From Nocardioides carbamazepini (lineage in GTDB: Bacteria > Actinomycetota > Actinomycetes > Propionibacteriales > Nocardioidaceae), in assembly GCF_024614185.1 (NCBI RefSeq), contig NZ_JAHTLF010000023.1, forward strand, positions 91,066 through 155,065: a stretch of 64,000 nt of DNA, given 5' to 3'. This document shows positions 1 through 9,078 of the stretch, piece after piece. A program made the position numbers and the translations under genes. Under the pieces are notes generated by a model that was not told the origin of the DNA, searched no databases, and saw only the letters and a list, made by a program, of their open reading frames with translations. Positions within the stretch are counted from its first letter, which is position 1; the number at the start of each line of letters is the position of its first letter.

Positions 1-135
1 GCCCAGGCCAACATGATGGACGGCAACGGCTCGATGATCTCCTTCCTCCCCGGCGTCGGGCCGGCGTCGTTGGCCGGACTGCCGATCAGCCTGGAGCAGC
101 TGCTCACCGGTGGCACGTCGGGAGCGGGACGATGA
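1..135 (+). CDS. MCE family protein, C-terminal fragment
   Basis: Only the last 44 codons are in the window, ending at TGA 133-135. The frame is open from base 1, and the tail is Gly/Ser/Leu-rich, as in the low-complexity C-termini of actinobacterial Mce proteins. The stop overlaps the ATG of the next MCE gene by 4 bp (ATGA), so the two are very likely translationally coupled in one mce operon. Mce proteins are periplasmic, N-terminally anchored subunits of lipid or sterol importers. Nothing in the fragment itself identifies the family; the call rests on operon position. Confidence 0.6.
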   Translation, partial: AQANMMDGNGSMISFLPGVGPASLAGLPISLEQLLTGGTSGAGR

Positions 136-1352
136 GCCGCCGCCTGCGCCGCTTCTGGGAGCGCGCGCGCAGCGAGCCCGGCCTCGGCAAGAACCTGATC
201 GCCGTCGGCGTGCTCGTCGCGCTCGGCACCACCGTCGCGGGCTACTTCCTGGCACACCAGCGGTTCAACCCGCCGTGGGAGGACAGGTACACCGTCTACG
301 CCGTCCTCGACGAGGCCGCGGGCGTCAGCCCGGGCAACGGCCAGGAGGTCCGCATCGCCGGCGTCCAGGTCGGCGACATCCGCTCGGCGGAGGTCGGCCC
401 GGACGGGCAGGCACGTCTGGAGCTGCGGATCGACTCCGGTCAGGAGGTGCACGAGGACGCACGCCTCCTGCTGCGCCCCAAGAGCCCGCTCAACGACATG
501 TACGTCGAGATCAGCCCGGGCACCGCCGACGCGCCGCTCCTCGGCGACGGCGACACCATCCCGCTCGGTCGGACCGTGTCGCCGGTGCAGGTCGACGACG
601 TGCTGGCGAACCTCGACAGGCACACGCAGGACGCGTTGAGCAGCCTGTTCGCGGAGTCGGACGTGGCCCTGGTCAACGCGCCGGACACGCTCCCGCCCGG
701 GCTGGAGCAGGCGGACCTGCTGATGCAGGACCTGCAGCCGGTCCTGCGGCGCCTCGAGACCCGGCGGGAGAACCTGGCCCAGCTGGTCCACTCCCTCGCC
801 CAGGTGTCCGCGGCGGCCGGCCACAACGACGCGCGGCTGCAGCGGATGGCCACCTCGCTCGGCCAGACCCTCAGCACCCTGGCGGGGAGCCGGGCCGGCC
901 TCGACGGCACGCTCGCCCAGCTCCCGGAGCTGTCGGCGGACCTGCGGACCACCACGCGCAGCGTCGCGGCGCTGGCCGACCAGCTCGACCCGACCCTGGC
1001 GGACGTCCGGGCCGCCAGCGACGAGCTGCCGGGGGCCCTGAAGAGCTTCAACAGCAGCATCGACGAGCTCGACGGCTTCGTGAGGAAGGCCGGTCCGGTC
1101 CTCGAGCACGCCCAGCCCGTGGTCGGCGACCTGCGGGCGGCCGCGCCCGACGTACGGCGCATCGCCGGCGACCTGCGCCCGCTCAGCGCCGACGCGCAGC
1201 CCCTCACCGCGGATCTCGTGACCCACCTCGACGACGTCTCCGCGTTCGTCTACAACACCAACTCCGTCGCCAGCCTCCGGGACGCCAACCGGGGCATCCT
1301 GCGCGGCCTGTTGACGATCTCGCCCGAGACGCTGGGAGGCCTGCTGCCATGA
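132..1352 (+). CDS. MCE family protein (lipid-import substrate-binding subunit)
   Basis: 406 residues. A single N-terminal membrane anchor lies at about residues 21-42, followed by an MCE domain at about 52-130 with the typical VRIAGVQVGDI and MYVEISPG strings. A long predicted alpha-helical region follows (about 150-400), rich in Leu/Ala/Gln/Asp heptads, as in the needle or tunnel part of Mce complexes. The ATG overlaps the preceding stop (ATGA), and the gene's own stop overlaps the next ATG, so it sits inside a polycistronic mce operon. By family knowledge Mce proteins form a hetero-hexamer that moves lipids or sterols across the envelope with YrbE permeases and an MceG ATPase. The substrate cannot be read from the sequence. 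Confidence 0.88.
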   Translation: MSRRLRRFWERARSEPGLGKNLIAVGVLVALGTTVAGYFLAHQRFNPPWEDRYTVYAVLDEAAGVSPGNGQEVRIAGVQVGDIRSAEVGPDGQARLELRIDSGQEVHEDARLLLRPKSPLNDMYVEISPGTADAPLLGDGDTIPLGRTVSPVQVDDVLANLDRHTQDALSSLFAESDVALVNAPDTLPPGLEQADLLMQDLQPVLRRLETRRENLAQLVHSLAQVSAAAGHNDARLQRMATSLGQTLSTLAGSRAGLDGTLAQLPELSADLRTTTRSVAALADQLDPTLADVRAASDELPGALKSFNSSIDELDGFVRKAGPVLEHAQPVVGDLRAAAPDVRRIAGDLRPLSADAQPLTADLVTHLDDVSAFVYNTNSVASLRDANRGILRGLLTISPETLGGLLP

Positions 1353-2638
1353 GAGTCCCGCACGCGGTCGTCCCCAAGCTCCGGGGCGTGACGGTGCTGG
1401 CGTTCCTCGCGCTGTGCGCCACGATCTTCAGCTTCCTGTGGCTGCAGGCCGGCGGCAAGCTGCCGGTCCTCTCGCGGGCCGGCTACCAGGTGACGGTCCC
1501 GTTCGCGGACGTGGACAACCTGGTCTTCCAGTCCGATGTGCGCATCGCCGGTGTCGAGGTCGGCCAGATCGAGCGGATCGACGTGCAGGGACCTCGGGCG
1601 ATGGTGACCCTCGAGCTCGACGCCGCCGCCGTCCCGCTGCACGAGGGCGCCTCGATCACCGTCCGCAACAAGACGATGATCGAGGAGACCTACCTCGAGA
1701 TCGTCGACGGCACCGGCGCGGCGTACGACGACGGCGCGACCCTTCCCGAGGCGGCGGGCCGGGGCAGCGTCCAGCTCAACGACGTGCTCTCCAGCCTCGA
1801 CGAGCCGACCCGCGAGGACCTGTCCCGACTGATCCGGTCCGGGGGTGCGGCGACGGCCGACACCCAGGGACAGGTCGACGCCCTGCTCGCCGGGCTCGGC
1901 GACCTCGGCGACCATGCCGATGCCCTCGACGCCCTGGCCGCGCAGTCGGAGGACCTGACGTCGCTGCTGGCGACCTCGACGCGGGTGCTCGACGCGCTCG
2001 ACGTCCAGCAGGGACGGATCGCCGATCTCACCCGGGACGCGCAGACCCTCACCGCGGTCACGGCCGGGCACGAGGAGGACGTCGAGGCGCTGATGCGCGC
2101 CCTGCCGCCACTGCTCGCGTCGACCGAGCGGGCCGGTGGGAGCCTGGAGGACCTCGCCACGCCGCTCGCCACCGTGTCCCGCAACCTGCGTGGTGCCGCG
2201 CCCGACCTCAGCGCCGCCCTCGTCGAGCTTCCCGCGACCACCCGGGACCTGCGGGGGCTGCTGCCCGCCCTCGACACCACGCTGGACCGGGCCCCCGCCT
2301 CCCTCACCCGGCTCTCGCCGCTGCGGGAGGCGGCCGCCCCGCTGCTCGGGACCCTCCAGGTCAACCTGGCCGACCTCAACCCGATGCTGGCCTACATGTC
2401 GCCCTACGGCCGCGACATCGTGTCGTACTGGTCGAACTTCATCGGCTTCGTGAAGAGCGGTGACAGCAACGGCCCGATCGCCCGGGTGATGCCGGTGCTG
2501 ACCCCCAACTCCGCGAACCTGGCGGTACCGCTGAGCCCCACGACGATGTACAACCCGTACCCGGACCCCGGCCAGCACGACAACCCGGCCGAGTTCACCG
2601 GGAAGTACCCGAAGATCGAGGAGGACCCGATTCCTTGA
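1349..2638 (+). CDS. MCE family protein, last Mce subunit of the operon
   Basis: 429 residues with an N-terminal membrane anchor at about 15-35. The MCE domain (about 48-140) carries VRIAGVEVGQI and the YLEIVDG string, and a long helical region with repeated Leu/Asp/Thr heptads runs to about residue 350. The C-terminus is Pro/Tyr/Asn-rich (about 395-429). The ATG at 1349 overlaps the previous stop, and the downstream TTG start at 2635 overlaps this stop. Its position just before an MMPL transporter fits the last gene (mceF position) of an actinobacterial mce cluster. There is no lipobox, so it is anchored by its transmembrane helix. Confidence 0.88.
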   Translation: MRVPHAVVPKLRGVTVLAFLALCATIFSFLWLQAGGKLPVLSRAGYQVTVPFADVDNLVFQSDVRIAGVEVGQIERIDVQGPRAMVTLELDAAAVPLHEGASITVRNKTMIEETYLEIVDGTGAAYDDGATLPEAAGRGSVQLNDVLSSLDEPTREDLSRLIRSGGAATADTQGQVDALLAGLGDLGDHADALDALAAQSEDLTSLLATSTRVLDALDVQQGRIADLTRDAQTLTAVTAGHEEDVEALMRALPPLLASTERAGGSLEDLATPLATVSRNLRGAAPDLSAALVELPATTRDLRGLLPALDTTLDRAPASLTRLSPLREAAAPLLGTLQVNLADLNPMLAYMSPYGRDIVSYWSNFIGFVKSGDSNGPIARVMPVLTPNSANLAVPLSPTTMYNPYPDPGQHDNPAEFTGKYPKIEEDPIP

Positions 2639-4929
2639 TCAGCTCACGGAGGCTCCGGACCCTGGCCGTCGTGGCGGTGGCCCTGGGGCTCGTCGCCCTG
2701 CTCCTCGTGGGGGTAGGCCGGGTCCGGGTGGAGACCGGCGTCGATGACTTCGTGCCGCGCGGCGATCGCACCCTCGCCGCGACCGGTGAGGCGGCCGAGG
2801 AGTTCGGCGGGGACCCGGTCGTCGTGCTGCTCGAGTCGACGACGCCCGGTGCGCTCCTCGACAAGGAGCGCATGCCCGACCTGCTCCGGCTCGAGGGTGA
2901 GCTCGCCCAGCTGCCGGACGTCGCCAGGGTCTACGGCCCGGGAACCGTCCTCAACCAGATCGCCGGCCAGGCCCAGGACCTGCTCGCCGAGCTCAGCGGC
3001 TACCGCGACGCACTGCGCTCGCGTGCCGAGCGCGAGGCGAGGGAGCGGGGCGCGAGCGCGGCGGAGGCCGAGGCGGCCGCGCGGGCCGCGACCAGCGACT
3101 TCGACGAGCGCTACACCGCACTGCTCGCGCAGGGGATGCCCGGCGGCCTGCCGACCCTGCACAACCAGGCGTTCATCGACCGGGTGGTGTTCAACGCGGA
3201 GGGTGATCCCCGCCCCCAATGGGACTTCCTGGTGCCGCGTCCCGACGCCGTCGTCGTGCTCGTCCGGCCCCGGTCATCGCTGAGCCAGAGCGCGACCGAG
3301 CGCCTCGTCGGTGCCGTCCAGGCCGCCGTCGACGCGAGCGGAGTGGGTCGCGGCGACGCGATCCGCAAGGCCACGGTCTCCGGCGTGCCCGCGGTCGTGG
3401 CCTCCCTCGGCGAGCAGATCCGGCACGAGATCCCGCTGCTCGGCGGCGTCGCCGTGCTCACTGTCGGGGCCTGGTTCCTGCTGACCGGCTGGACCCGGCG
3501 ACGGGTCCGGTTGCTGCCTCTCGGTGCCACGCTGCTCGGCACCGCCGCCGTGCTCGCGCTCGCCGGCTGGGCCGGACGTCCGCTCCCGCTGACCGCCGTC
3601 GCGTTCCTGCCCGTGCTGCTCGGCATCGGCTCGGACTTCATGACCTACCTGCACCGCGGCGCCGGCGGCCGGACCGTGGTCGCCGCGGCACTCGCCTCGG
3701 CGGCCGGGTTCGCCGCGCTGCTCGTCGCCCCGGTGCCCGCGGTCGCGGAGCTGGGCGCCAGCCTGGCTGTCGGCCTCGTGGTCACCGTGCTGGTCTCGCT
3801 CGGTCTCCAGCGGCTGTTCCCCGGGCTGCGCGACGACACCGCCCCACCCGCCCGGGTCGTGCAGGAGCCGAGGGGTGCCGCCGGTGCCCGCGGGCCCCTG
3901 ACGGCGGCGGTCGTGGCGGTCGTGGCCGCGGCCACCGCCGGCTGGGTGCTGTTCCCGACGCTCGACCTGCGCTCCGACTTCAACTCCCTCGCCGACGGCC
4001 TGCAGCGATACGACGACGCGCAGCACGTGCAGCGCGTCGTCGGCACCTCGGGGGAGGTCCTCCTCGTCGTCCGCGGTGCCGACGTCCTCGATGCCGCGTC
4101 CCTCGCCTGGATGGACGGCGCCCGGCAGCAGTTGGTCACCGACCACGGTGACGCCCTGAGCCCGGTCCTGTCGCCGCCGGACCTGCTCGCCTTCCTCGGC
4201 GCGACCCCCGGCGACGACCAGGTCGCCGCGGCGGTGCGGCTGCTGCCGCCGTACCTGGCCTCCAGCGTGGTCACGCCGGAGCGGGACCTGGCGATCATGA
4301 GCTACGGCGTCGACCTCGACGACGTCGCCCGGCTGTCCACTCTGCGGACCTACCTGCGCGACCTGGCCGCGACCGCCCCTCCGGGCCTCGACGTCGAGGT
4401 CGCGGGGCTGCCGATGGTCGCGGTCTCGGCCCACGACGCCATGCGACAGGACCGGATGCTGGCGGCCGTGCTCGGTGTCGTCGCCGCCGGCCTGGTGCTG
4501 CTGCTGGTGCTGCGTGAGCGGCGGGTCGCCCTCGTCGCCGTGCTCTCGGCGGCCACGGCGTCCGGCCTGGTGGCGCTCGGGCTGGTGGTCGCCGGGGCCA
4601 CGCTGAGTCCGATGACGGCGGGCCTCGGGTCGCTGACCGCTGCCGTCGCCTGCGAGTTCACGGTGCTGCTGGCCCATGCCCGGCGCACCGGCGACGCGCG
4701 GCTCGCGCGCGCCGTCGACCTCGCCGCGGCCGCGTCGGGCACCGGGTACGTCGTCCTGGCGCTGTCCCAGCTCGGGGTGATCCGGGACTTCGGCATCCTG
4801 CTCGCCCTGACCGTCGCCGTCTCGCTGGCCGTCTCACGTCTGCTGGTGCGGGCACTGCTGCCCGGAGCCGGGAGGGTCGCGGTCGTCGCGACAGCGCAAC
4901 AGGAGCGAGTTCTGGAGGTCGTCGGATGA
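2635..4929 (+). CDS. MMPL/RND family transporter
   Basis: 764 residues with the duplicated RND plan. One N-terminal helix (about 7-22) precedes a large extracytoplasmic loop (about 25-260) that carries a GVDDFVPRGD-type segment. A helix cluster follows at about 265-400, then a further helix near 425 and a second loop beginning with the DLRSDFNSLADG string. The final helix cluster is at about 605-755. The start is TTG, overlapping the stop of the upstream mce gene, with no separate promoter space. MMPL proteins export or shuttle lipids across the actinobacterial inner membrane. Being last-but-two in an mce operon suggests the same lipid pathway. Substrate unknown. Confidence 0.85.
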   Translation: MISSRRLRTLAVVAVALGLVALLLVGVGRVRVETGVDDFVPRGDRTLAATGEAAEEFGGDPVVVLLESTTPGALLDKERMPDLLRLEGELAQLPDVARVYGPGTVLNQIAGQAQDLLAELSGYRDALRSRAEREARERGASAAEAEAAARAATSDFDERYTALLAQGMPGGLPTLHNQAFIDRVVFNAEGDPRPQWDFLVPRPDAVVVLVRPRSSLSQSATERLVGAVQAAVDASGVGRGDAIRKATVSGVPAVVASLGEQIRHEIPLLGGVAVLTVGAWFLLTGWTRRRVRLLPLGATLLGTAAVLALAGWAGRPLPLTAVAFLPVLLGIGSDFMTYLHRGAGGRTVVAAALASAAGFAALLVAPVPAVAELGASLAVGLVVTVLVSLGLQRLFPGLRDDTAPPARVVQEPRGAAGARGPLTAAVVAVVAAATAGWVLFPTLDLRSDFNSLADGLQRYDDAQHVQRVVGTSGEVLLVVRGADVLDAASLAWMDGARQQLVTDHGDALSPVLSPPDLLAFLGATPGDDQVAAAVRLLPPYLASSVVTPERDLAIMSYGVDLDDVARLSTLRTYLRDLAATAPPGLDVEVAGLPMVAVSAHDAMRQDRMLAAVLGVVAAGLVLLLVLRERRVALVAVLSAATASGLVALGLVVAGATLSPMTAGLGSLTAAVACEFTVLLAHARRTGDARLARAVDLAAAASGTGYVVLALSQLGVIRDFGILLALTVAVSLAVSRLLVRALLPGAGRVAVVATAQQERVLEVVG

Positions 4930-5954
4930 GGTGGGGCCAGCGCAGGATCCAGGTCGGGGCGGTGCTCGCCGTCGCTCTCGGCATGCTCGTCGTCGCGCCG
5001 GGATGGCGACCATGGAGCGACGAGCTGCCCGACGACGCGGCGTTCGCCATCGGCGAGCGGGTCGTGACCGTCGCCGAGCTCGACGCCCGCAACGACTCGT
5101 TGCGGGCCCTCTACGGCGTCGAGGAGCCCGGCGGCGGCGCCGACCAGGCCTCCTTCCGGCGGCAGGCGGCGAAGTCGATGGCGATCAGCATCGTGCTCGA
5201 CCGTGCCGTGGACGATGCCGGCATCGAGGTGTCGGACACGACCGTCGACCAGACGCTGAGCGGCTTCATCGAGCAGCGGTTCCAGGGCGACCGCACCGCG
5301 TTCGTCTCCTCGCTCGGCAACGTCAACACCTCGGAGCGGGTGGTGCGCGACGAGGTACGCCGCCAGATCGCGCTGCGCGAGCTGCTGGCCGCGATCGCGG
5401 GAGAGGTCACGGTGTCGAAGGCCGAGCTGAGGGCCGCGTTCGAACAGCGCCGGGACCAGCTCGGCACGCCGGAGCGCCGACGGGTGCGCAACATCGTGGT
5501 GGCCGACGAGCAGGCGGCGCGGGAGATCCGCACCCGGCTCGACGCGGGCGCGGATCCCGCGCGGGTCGCTCGCCGGGCAAGTATCGACGGCGCCACCCGC
5601 GACGCCGGCGGCGACCTCGGCGCCGTCGCGCGGGCGGACCTGCTGCCCGAGGTCGGCGCGGCCGTCTTCGGCACGCCGGCCGGGGCGGCGTACGGTCCGG
5701 TCCAGGGGAGTCAGGGCTGGAACGTCGGTGTCGTGGTCGAGGTGCTGCCCGCCGTTCCCGCCACCTTCGCCGCCGTCCGCGCCGACCTGCGCCGGCAGCT
5801 CACGGGGGAACGGACGGAGGCGAGGTGGAGCGACTGGCTCGCGGGGCGGATCAGGGCCGCCGACATCCGCTACCGGGAGCCCTACCGGCCGCGCGACCCC
5901 TATGACGTCACGGCCTGGAACCAGCCGGCCACCGGGACGGAGCCTCAGCCGTGA
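4926..5954 (+). CDS. PpiC/SurA-like peptidyl-prolyl isomerase, membrane-anchored
   Basis: 342 residues. A hydrophobic N-terminal segment (about 10-28) without a lipobox Cys looks like an uncleaved anchor or signal peptide. Residues 40-180 resemble the SurA-N helical chaperone domain, including a GERVVTVAELDARN-like opening. Residues about 180-290 resemble a parvulin rotamase domain with a GGDLGAV motif and a PVQGSQGWNVG-like segment. The ATG overlaps the MMPL stop. Parvulin-type foldases act on exported proteins; placement in the mce operon suggests it helps fold Mce or MMPL extracytoplasmic domains (inference). Catalytic competence is uncertain because the parvulin core is divergent. Confidence 0.75.
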   Translation: MRWGQRRIQVGAVLAVALGMLVVAPGWRPWSDELPDDAAFAIGERVVTVAELDARNDSLRALYGVEEPGGGADQASFRRQAAKSMAISIVLDRAVDDAGIEVSDTTVDQTLSGFIEQRFQGDRTAFVSSLGNVNTSERVVRDEVRRQIALRELLAAIAGEVTVSKAELRAAFEQRRDQLGTPERRRVRNIVVADEQAAREIRTRLDAGADPARVARRASIDGATRDAGGDLGAVARADLLPEVGAAVFGTPAGAAYGPVQGSQGWNVGVVVEVLPAVPATFAAVRADLRRQLTGERTEARWSDWLAGRIRAADIRYREPYRPRDPYDVTAWNQPATGTEPQP

Positions 5955-6172
5955 CCTCGATGCTCGACGCCCTGACCTGCCTGGCGATCGCCTGCCTGCT
6001 CGTGGTGCTCGGCGCCTGGGGTCGCACCCACGCCGACAGCCTGGTGGTCGACGCGATCCAGGGTGAGGAGCGCGAGCAGCGGATCGCCGTGCTGCGCCGC
6101 GGCGCGATCACCTGCCACGTCGTCGCCGCGGTGCTCGGCCTGGCCGCGTTCTTCCTGATCGCCACCCGCTGA
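5951..6172 (+). CDS. small two-helix membrane protein, mce-operon tail
   Basis: 73 residues, starting at a GTG that overlaps the previous stop (GTGA). An in-frame ATG lies three codons later. Two hydrophobic helices (about 6-22 and 53-71) flank a charged, Glu/Arg-rich middle segment. I do not recognise a family. The tight overlap makes it the last gene of the mce operon; the next gene is on the opposite strand one base after the stop. Confidence 0.6.
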   Translation: MTSMLDALTCLAIACLLVVLGAWGRTHADSLVVDAIQGEEREQRIAVLRRGAITCHVVAAVLGLAAFFLIATR

Positions 6173-6173
6173 G

Positions 6174-7598
6174 TCAGGCTCGGGCCGGGCCCAGGCGCAG
6201 GTCGCGGATGGCGAGCTGGGCGGCGCGGTAGCCCGCCATGCCGTGGGCGCCGGGGCCGGGAGGGGCGGCGGCCGAGCACAGGTAGACCCCGCGGGCTCCG
6301 GTCCGGTACGGGTTGCGGCCGGGGCGCGGACCGAGCAGCAGGGCGCCGGGACTCTTGGCGCCGGTGAGGATGTCGCCCCCGGCGTAGTTGGCGTTCCCGG
6401 CGGCGAAGCGCCCCGGCCGGGTGACGTGGACGTCGACGATCCGCTCGCGCAGGCCCGGGGCGAACCGCTCCACCTGGGCGATGATCGCGTCGGTCGCGTC
6501 GCCGTCGAAGCCGGCCGGGACGTGGGCGTAGCTGTAGACCGGGTGCACGTCGCCGCGTGAGCGCGACGGGTCGGCGAGGTACTGCTGGCCGAGCAGCACG
6601 AAGGGGCGCTCAGGCATCCGGCCGGACGCGACCGCTCGCTCGTTCGCGATGATCTCGGCCGGACCACCGCCGAGGTGCACGGTGCCGGCGCGGCCGAGCT
6701 CCGCGTCGCGCCAGGGCACGCCCTGCTCGACGGCGAGGTCGACCTTGTAGGCGGCCGGGCCGTTGCGGTGGCGGCGATAGGCACGCCGGGTGCCCGCGGG
6801 CAGCCGGTCGCCGTACAGGCTCAGGGCGGCCGTGGGCGCGAGGTTGAGCAGGACGGCGTCGGCGGGCGGTAGCTGGTCGAGCGCCGTGACCGGCACGCCG
6901 GTCTCGATCTTGCCGCCGAGGTCGGCGAGAGCCTTGGCCATCGCGTCGGTCAGCGCCTGGGTGCCGCCGACGACCACCGGCCAGCCGTCGTGGTGGCCCG
7001 CGGTGAGGATGCCCACGCCGATGGCGGAGGAGACGACCTCGGTCAGCGGGCGCATGGCGTGGGCCGTGGTGCCGAGGAAGAGGGCGCGAGCCTGCTCGGT
7101 GCGGAAGAACCGCGCCAGCAGCGCCGCCGGCAGGACGGTCGGAGCGCCGAAGCGGCCCATCAGCAATGGGTGCCGCGGCAGGTGGACGACCGGGCCGAGG
7201 ATGTCGGCCGCGAGCCGGTCGTAGGCCCGGGACGGCCCGCCGAAGAGCATCCGCCACCGCCGGGCATCGGCACCCAGGCCGGACGCGGTGGCGTCGACCG
7301 AGCGGTGCAGCAGGGCAGGTGCGCCGTCGTCGAGGGGATGGGCGGCGTCGATCTCCGGCCACGCCCACCGCAGGCCGTAGCGGTCGAGCCCGGCCAGGGC
7401 GGGGGACTGGAGCGCCATCGGATGGAAGGCCGCGCAGTGGTCGACGAGGATCCCCGGACCGAAGGGCTGGACGGTGCGGGTCCCGCCGCCGATCTCGTCC
7501 TGCGCCTCGAGCACGGTCACCTGGGCGCCGGCGCGGGCCAGGGTCAGCGCGGCGGCCAGGCCGTTGGGACCGCTGCCGATCACGAGGACGTCCGTCAT
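6174..7598 (-). CDS. phytoene desaturase-like FAD-dependent oxidoreductase
   Basis: 474 residues. An N-terminal dinucleotide-binding motif VIGSGPNGLAAA (about 4-15) is followed by an acidic residue at the end of the second strand. A GGGTRT segment lies near 37-42, and a C-terminal FAD-contact region with GPGAHGMAGY completes the pattern of the CrtI/PDSH-like amino-oxidase superfamily. The ATG is supported by a TACCGT hexamer at 7605-7610 on the minus strand, six bases upstream, which suggests a leaderless transcript. Frames continuing upstream of this ATG have no family similarity. The substrate is unknown; the neighbours do not form a carotenoid cluster. Confidence 0.85.
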   Translation of the reverse strand: MTDVLVIGSGPNGLAAALTLARAGAQVTVLEAQDEIGGGTRTVQPFGPGILVDHCAAFHPMALQSPALAGLDRYGLRWAWPEIDAAHPLDDGAPALLHRSVDATASGLGADARRWRMLFGGPSRAYDRLAADILGPVVHLPRHPLLMGRFGAPTVLPAALLARFFRTEQARALFLGTTAHAMRPLTEVVSSAIGVGILTAGHHDGWPVVVGGTQALTDAMAKALADLGGKIETGVPVTALDQLPPADAVLLNLAPTAALSLYGDRLPAGTRRAYRRHRNGPAAYKVDLAVEQGVPWRDAELGRAGTVHLGGGPAEIIANERAVASGRMPERPFVLLGQQYLADPSRSRGDVHPVYSYAHVPAGFDGDATDAIIAQVERFAPGLRERIVDVHVTRPGRFAAGNANYAGGDILTGAKSPGALLLGPRPGRNPYRTGARGVYLCSAAAPPGPGAHGMAGYRAAQLAIRDLRLGPARA

Positions 7599-7699
7599 GG
7601 TTCGACGGTACGGCGTCCGCCGGGCGGGTCCCCATGGCCCGGGAGGATGGACTTGCCCGGTCGCTTTGGTCCCGGTGCACAACCGCGCGGGATCGAGGC

Positions 7700-8980
7700 T
7701 CAGGCGGCGCCGACCAGCACCGCGCGGCCCAGCCAGTGGCAGGCGGTGAGCGCGAGCTCGATGGCCTGCCGGTCCGAGCTGATCGAGCGGGCCAGTGCCT
7801 TCTCGGCCGACGCGATGCGGTACTTCACCGAGTTCTTGTGCATGAGCATCGCCTCGGCGGTGGCGGTGTAGCTGCTGTCGTTCTGGAAGAACAGCAGCAG
7901 GGTGTGCCGCAGCCGCTCGTGCTGCTCGTCGTCGAGTGCCAGGTCGCCGAGCGTCTCCTGCACCCAGGTGCGGGCCGTGTCGAGGTCGTGGGCCAGGAGC
8001 GCGGCGACCTTGAGGCCGGGCTCGTCGAAGCTGGTCACCCCGCGGTGGGGGTCGTCGCCGACCATCGCGACCTGCTGGGCGTGCAGTGCCTCGCGGTGGG
8101 TGCGCCGGAAGCCGCCGACCCCGGACGCGGTCAGGCCGAGGGCGATGTTCGGGACGGGAGGCCCGCCCGCCTTGGTGAGCAGCGAACGGATCCCGCCGAG
8201 GTCGACCTCGACGTCGTCGGCGACCGAGAACCAGGTCCACGCCGTAGCCCGGTCACGGGGGATGACCAGCGGTGCGCGGGTCGAGCCGAGGAGGTCGGCG
8301 ATCCCGGTGGCCGCGCGGTTGAACCGCGAGAGCTGGTCCTCCTGGGCACCGGTCTCGTCGACCCACATCACCGCGCCGAGGTGGGGCACCCGCAGGCGGT
8401 AGCCGAGCACCTTCTCCGCGGCGTCGATGTCGACGGGTGCGCCGGCGATCAGCTCCTCGATCTGGCTGACCCGGGCGCTGCTGCGCTCGGCGAGCCAGCG
8501 CTCGCGCTCGGACTCGTAGACGGTGACGACTCCCTGCGAAATCCAGTCGATGTAGTCGAAGGTGACGGCGACGATGCGCTCGTACGCCTCGGCCCGGGCG
8601 TCCAGCGGGGCGTCGAGCCGGTCGCACTCGGCGAAGGTCATCTCGAGCAGGTGCTGCTGGCCGAGCCGGTAGGCGCGCACCAGTGCGCTCACCGAGACGC
8701 CCCGCTGGGCCAGGCGCCGGGCGTACTCGTAGGCGGCCGACGGCGGCTCGATGTTGGCGACGGGGATGTCGTGGCGCAGCGCGTACAGGATGTTCTCGAT
8801 GTTGCCCTCGATGCTCGCGTAGAGCAGGTCGAAGATCGCGGCCTCGCCCTCGAGCTCCTCGATCCGGGAGGAGAGCCGGTCGCGCATGCTGCTCGCGAGG
8901 TCGGTGATCCGCGCGTGCAGGGTCGTCGCGACGGTCTGGACGAGATCGGTCGCCTGGCCTTCAGTGGGAGCATCAGCCAT
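7700..8980 (-). CDS. PucR-type helix-turn-helix transcriptional regulator
   Basis: 426 residues. Residues 1-180 are helical and resemble an RsbR/PucR N-terminal sensor region. Residues about 195-330 fit the central GGDEF-like PucR domain. The C-terminal 60 residues contain the PucR helix-turn-helix with its characteristic YTATAEAMLMHKNSVKYRI segment. It lies between an oxidoreductase and an acyl-CoA synthetase operon, all on the minus strand. PucR regulators are usually transcriptional activators of nearby catabolic genes, so either neighbour may be its target (inference). Confidence 0.82.
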   Translation of the reverse strand: MADAPTEGQATDLVQTVATTLHARITDLASSMRDRLSSRIEELEGEAAIFDLLYASIEGNIENILYALRHDIPVANIEPPSAAYEYARRLAQRGVSVSALVRAYRLGQQHLLEMTFAECDRLDAPLDARAEAYERIVAVTFDYIDWISQGVVTVYESERERWLAERSSARVSQIEELIAGAPVDIDAAEKVLGYRLRVPHLGAVMWVDETGAQEDQLSRFNRAATGIADLLGSTRAPLVIPRDRATAWTWFSVADDVEVDLGGIRSLLTKAGGPPVPNIALGLTASGVGGFRRTHREALHAQQVAMVGDDPHRGVTSFDEPGLKVAALLAHDLDTARTWVQETLGDLALDDEQHERLRHTLLLFFQNDSSYTATAEAMLMHKNSVKYRIASAEKALARSISSDRQAIELALTACHWLGRAVLVGAA

Positions 8981-9078
8981 GGGGGGAGTGTCCCAGACCC
9001 GGTGTGATCGGCGTCACTGTGCCGACGCCACGAGCGATGGTGGCGGACTTGGTCGCGGGAACCAAAGCGCCCACGCCG

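Noticed and set aside
110..1348. Apparent extension of the third MCE frame to give 842 codons
   Set aside because: The first 413 residues are an Arg/Pro/Gly-rich shadow of the second MCE gene. The true start is ATG 1349, overlapping the upstream stop.
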